Assembly: GCA_014584635.1 (NCBI GenBank)
Contig: JACTML010000087.1
Location: forward strand, 1 to 11,681
Reading direction: 5' to 3'
From: Nitrosomonas eutropha
Lineage (GTDB): Bacteria; Pseudomonadota; Gammaproteobacteria; Burkholderiales; Nitrosomonadaceae
DNA length: 11,681 bases
Positions 10,229 to 11,681 of this stretch are shown piece by piece; position 1 is the stretch's first letter; the number at the start of each line of letters is the position of its first letter. The translations under genes and the position numbers were made by a program. The notes under the pieces are model-generated. The model searched no databases and was not told the origin of the DNA. It saw only the letters and a program-made list of their open reading frames with translations.

Positions 10229-11515
10229 ATGTCACATCCCTTTTATCAGCATCGCCGCATACTGGTCGCAAGCCTGGTTGGCACTACTATTGAATTCTAT
10301 GATTTCTATATTTATGCCACGGCTGCAGCACTGCTATTCGGACCCTTATTCTTTCCCGCAGAATCTCCGTCAGCGCAGCTAATGTTGTCATTTCTGAGCT
10401 TTGGGCTCGCTTTTCTCGCGCGACCGTTCGGCGCAGTTCTGTTTGGCCATTTCGGGGATCGTATTGGCAGAAAATCAACACTGGTTGCTTCATTATTATT
10501 AATGGGTATATCAACCTTGCTCATCGCATTCCTGCCCACCTATGCGATGGCTGGCTGGATAGCACCATTACTACTATGTATTTTGCGCTTCGGCCAGGGA
10601 TTGGGGTTGGGCGGTGAATGGGGAGGAGCCGCATTACTCGCAGTTGAATACGCTCCTCCGGGATGGCGAGCACGTTTTGGTATGGTTCCCCAGTTAGGTG
10701 CACCCATCGGATTTATCGCTGCAAACGGATTATTCCTGCTGATCGGTGCAACGTTAAGCGAAGCTGATTTTGCTGCATGGGGATGGCGAATTCCGTTTCT
10801 GGCCAGTGCTATTCTGGTTGGGCTGGGTTTATGGGTGCGGCTGAAAATCAATGAAACACCAGAATTTACCCGCGCACTGGCGCAAGACCCACCTGTATCC
10901 ATCCCCATTGGCGAGCTGTTTCGTAAACATGCTGCCATCACTTTCGCAGGCACATTCACTGTAGTGGCCTGTTTTGCTATTTTTTATCTTTCAACTGCTT
11001 TTGCACTGGCTCACGGCACCACCGTATTGGGATACGATCGCGAATTATTTTTGCTTACCCAACTTGCAGCAATACTGTTCCTGGCTATGGGGATTATTCT
11101 TGCAGGAATACGCGCTGATCAGCAGCACGCAAACCAGGTGCTGACATGGGGGTGTGCCGCCACCATCATTCTGGGACTGATATTTGGACCCGCTTTGGGA
11201 GCCGGATCACTATGGCTTGTCTGGGCAGTTCTCTCATTTGCCCTGTTTATCATGGGATTTGTTTACGGCCCGCTCGGCGTATGGCTGCCGTCACTTTTCC
11301 CCCCACGGATCCGTTATACCGGTGTATCCGTCGCTTTTAACCTGGGCGGCATCCTCGGCGGGGCACTTGCTCCAATTGCCGCTCAGGCACTTAACGACGC
11401 GGGAGGTACCGTATTAGTCGGCCTTTATTTGACAATGGCAGGAATATTCAGCCTGGCGGGGTTAAAGGTGGTACATAAACTGATGACGAATAAAGCAGAT
11501 AAACCGGGTAATTAA
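10229..11515 (+). CDS. MHS-family MFS transporter (metabolite:H+ symporter)
   Basis: This 428-residue inner-membrane protein shows about 12 hydrophobic segments and the marks of the metabolite:H+ symporter branch of the major facilitator superfamily (ShiA/KgtP/ProP relatives). These are VGTTIEFYDFYIYATAAA (17-34), the motif-A loop RPFGAVLFGHFGDRIGRKS (65-83), GLGLGGEWGGAALL (124-137), WGWRIPFL (185-192), NETPEF (208-213) and FNLGGILGGALAPIAA (370-385). Known members import organic acids, shikimate, proline or betaine with protons; the substrate here cannot be read from sequence. The start follows a short hydrophilic N-terminus typical of the family, but no clear Shine-Dalgarno precedes it. 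It lies 64 nt after the hydroxyacid dehydrogenase gene with no terminator between, so both may share the 9128 promoter. Confidence 0.92.
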   Translation: MSHPFYQHRRILVASLVGTTIEFYDFYIYATAAALLFGPLFFPAESPSAQLMLSFLSFGLAFLARPFGAVLFGHFGDRIGRKSTLVASLLLMGISTLLIAFLPTYAMAGWIAPLLLCILRFGQGLGLGGEWGGAALLAVEYAPPGWRARFGMVPQLGAPIGFIAANGLFLLIGATLSEADFAAWGWRIPFLASAILVGLGLWVRLKINETPEFTRALAQDPPVSIPIGELFRKHAAITFAGTFTVVACFAIFYLSTAFALAHGTTVLGYDRELFLLTQLAAILFLAMGIILAGIRADQQHANQVLTWGCAATIILGLIFGPALGAGSLWLVWAVLSFALFIMGFVYGPLGVWLPSLFPPRIRYTGVSVAFNLGGILGGALAPIAAQALNDAGGTVLVGLYLTMAGIFSLAGLKVVHKLMTNKADKPGN

Positions 11516-11537
11516 ATAAGCCCAGATTGCTTTATTT
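11514..11537 (+). terminator. weak hairpin at the MHS transporter stop codon
   Basis: AAATAAGC (11514-11521, starting within the TAA stop) can pair with GCTTTATTT (11529-11537) with one bulged T and a 7-nt loop. The stem is AT-rich and no T run follows, so it is at best a poor terminator. Confidence 0.25.
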
Positions 11538-11681
11538 GCTACGACTCGCACTTTTCAGTTTATTAAAATCACTCGTACAGTAGAGTCTATGAAAGTACTC
11601 TATGCCAAACGTCGCGTAAGTCTGTGAAAAGCTCGAACGGCCGACCATCTATAGCTATTAATATGGTAAAGCATACGAATT
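11538..11681. other. right-edge stretch with no confident gene
   Basis: These 144 nt hold no ORF with a start, ribosome binding site and recognisable product. Seen are an inverted repeat TAGAGT/ACTCTA (11581-11586 and 11597-11602, 10-nt loop) and an 8-bp palindrome ATAGCTAT (11651-11658). Two short stretches stay open to the window edge. The plus frame from 11567 contains SSNGRPSIAINMVKH, faintly like the NGRRP..LETMLRIH region of IS5-type transposases. The minus frame ends at 11587 and contains ILIAIDGRPFELF, faintly like the first-Asp region of IS4-type transposases. These cannot both be real and neither is strong. Confidence 0.3.

Noticed and set aside
11589..11627. tiny ORF beginning ATGAAAGTACTC at the right edge
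   Set aside because: It has only 12 codons before a stop and no ribosome binding site or recognisable peptide.

Overview
The window reads as ordinary chromosome from a betaproteobacterial ammonia oxidiser, most likely Nitrosomonas or a close relative. The main evidence is the small monohaem cytochrome at 8732-9043. Its mature sequence closely matches, from memory, Nitrosomonas europaea cytochrome c-552, including the Met-ligand loop MPPNVNVS. The other genes are housekeeping types that fit a Gram-negative proteobacterium. No rRNA, tRNA, CRISPR array or intact mobile element was seen. Species identity was not tested by any search.

Left part (1-4819). A truncated ABC exporter gene leaves the window on the minus strand (1-129). 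Diverging from it is a low-molecular-weight protein-tyrosine phosphatase gene (251-751). It converges, across a terminator-like hairpin, on a minus-strand block read in the order lgt, MlaE-like permease with an N-terminal STAS-like domain, MlaF-like ATPase, dapE. Gaps in this block are 11 nt, a 1-nt overlap, and 29 nt, so it looks like one operon. Its theme is the cell envelope: lipoprotein lipidation, probable phospholipid or other lipid transport, and diaminopimelate for peptidoglycan and lysine. The lipid-transport pair lacks any adjacent MCE-domain, periplasmic or lipoprotein partner.

Middle part (4820-9093). A 130-nt divergent spacer separates lgt from ilvD (branched-chain amino acid synthesis). 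A large thioredoxin-fold/DUF255 (YyaL/SPATA20-type) gene follows after 21 nt, and the cytochrome c-552 gene after another 23 nt. A very strong intrinsic terminator closes this block. A possible internal promoter in the 3' end of the DUF255 gene could drive the cytochrome on its own.

Right part (9094-11681). A good sigma70-type promoter (TTGACA, 17 nt, TACATT) precedes a D-2-hydroxyacid dehydrogenase of the glycerate dehydrogenase/hydroxypyruvate reductase type. An MHS-family major facilitator transporter follows 64 nt later, possibly in the same transcript. The last 166 nt hold no convincing gene, only weak inverted repeats and short open stretches that might be worn transposase remnants.

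I did not find a convincing undescribed system. The items most worth a second look are the MCE-less Mla-type pair embedded between lgt and dapE, the DUF255-cytochrome c-552 adjacency, and the dehydrogenase-MHS transporter pair in a presumed autotroph.
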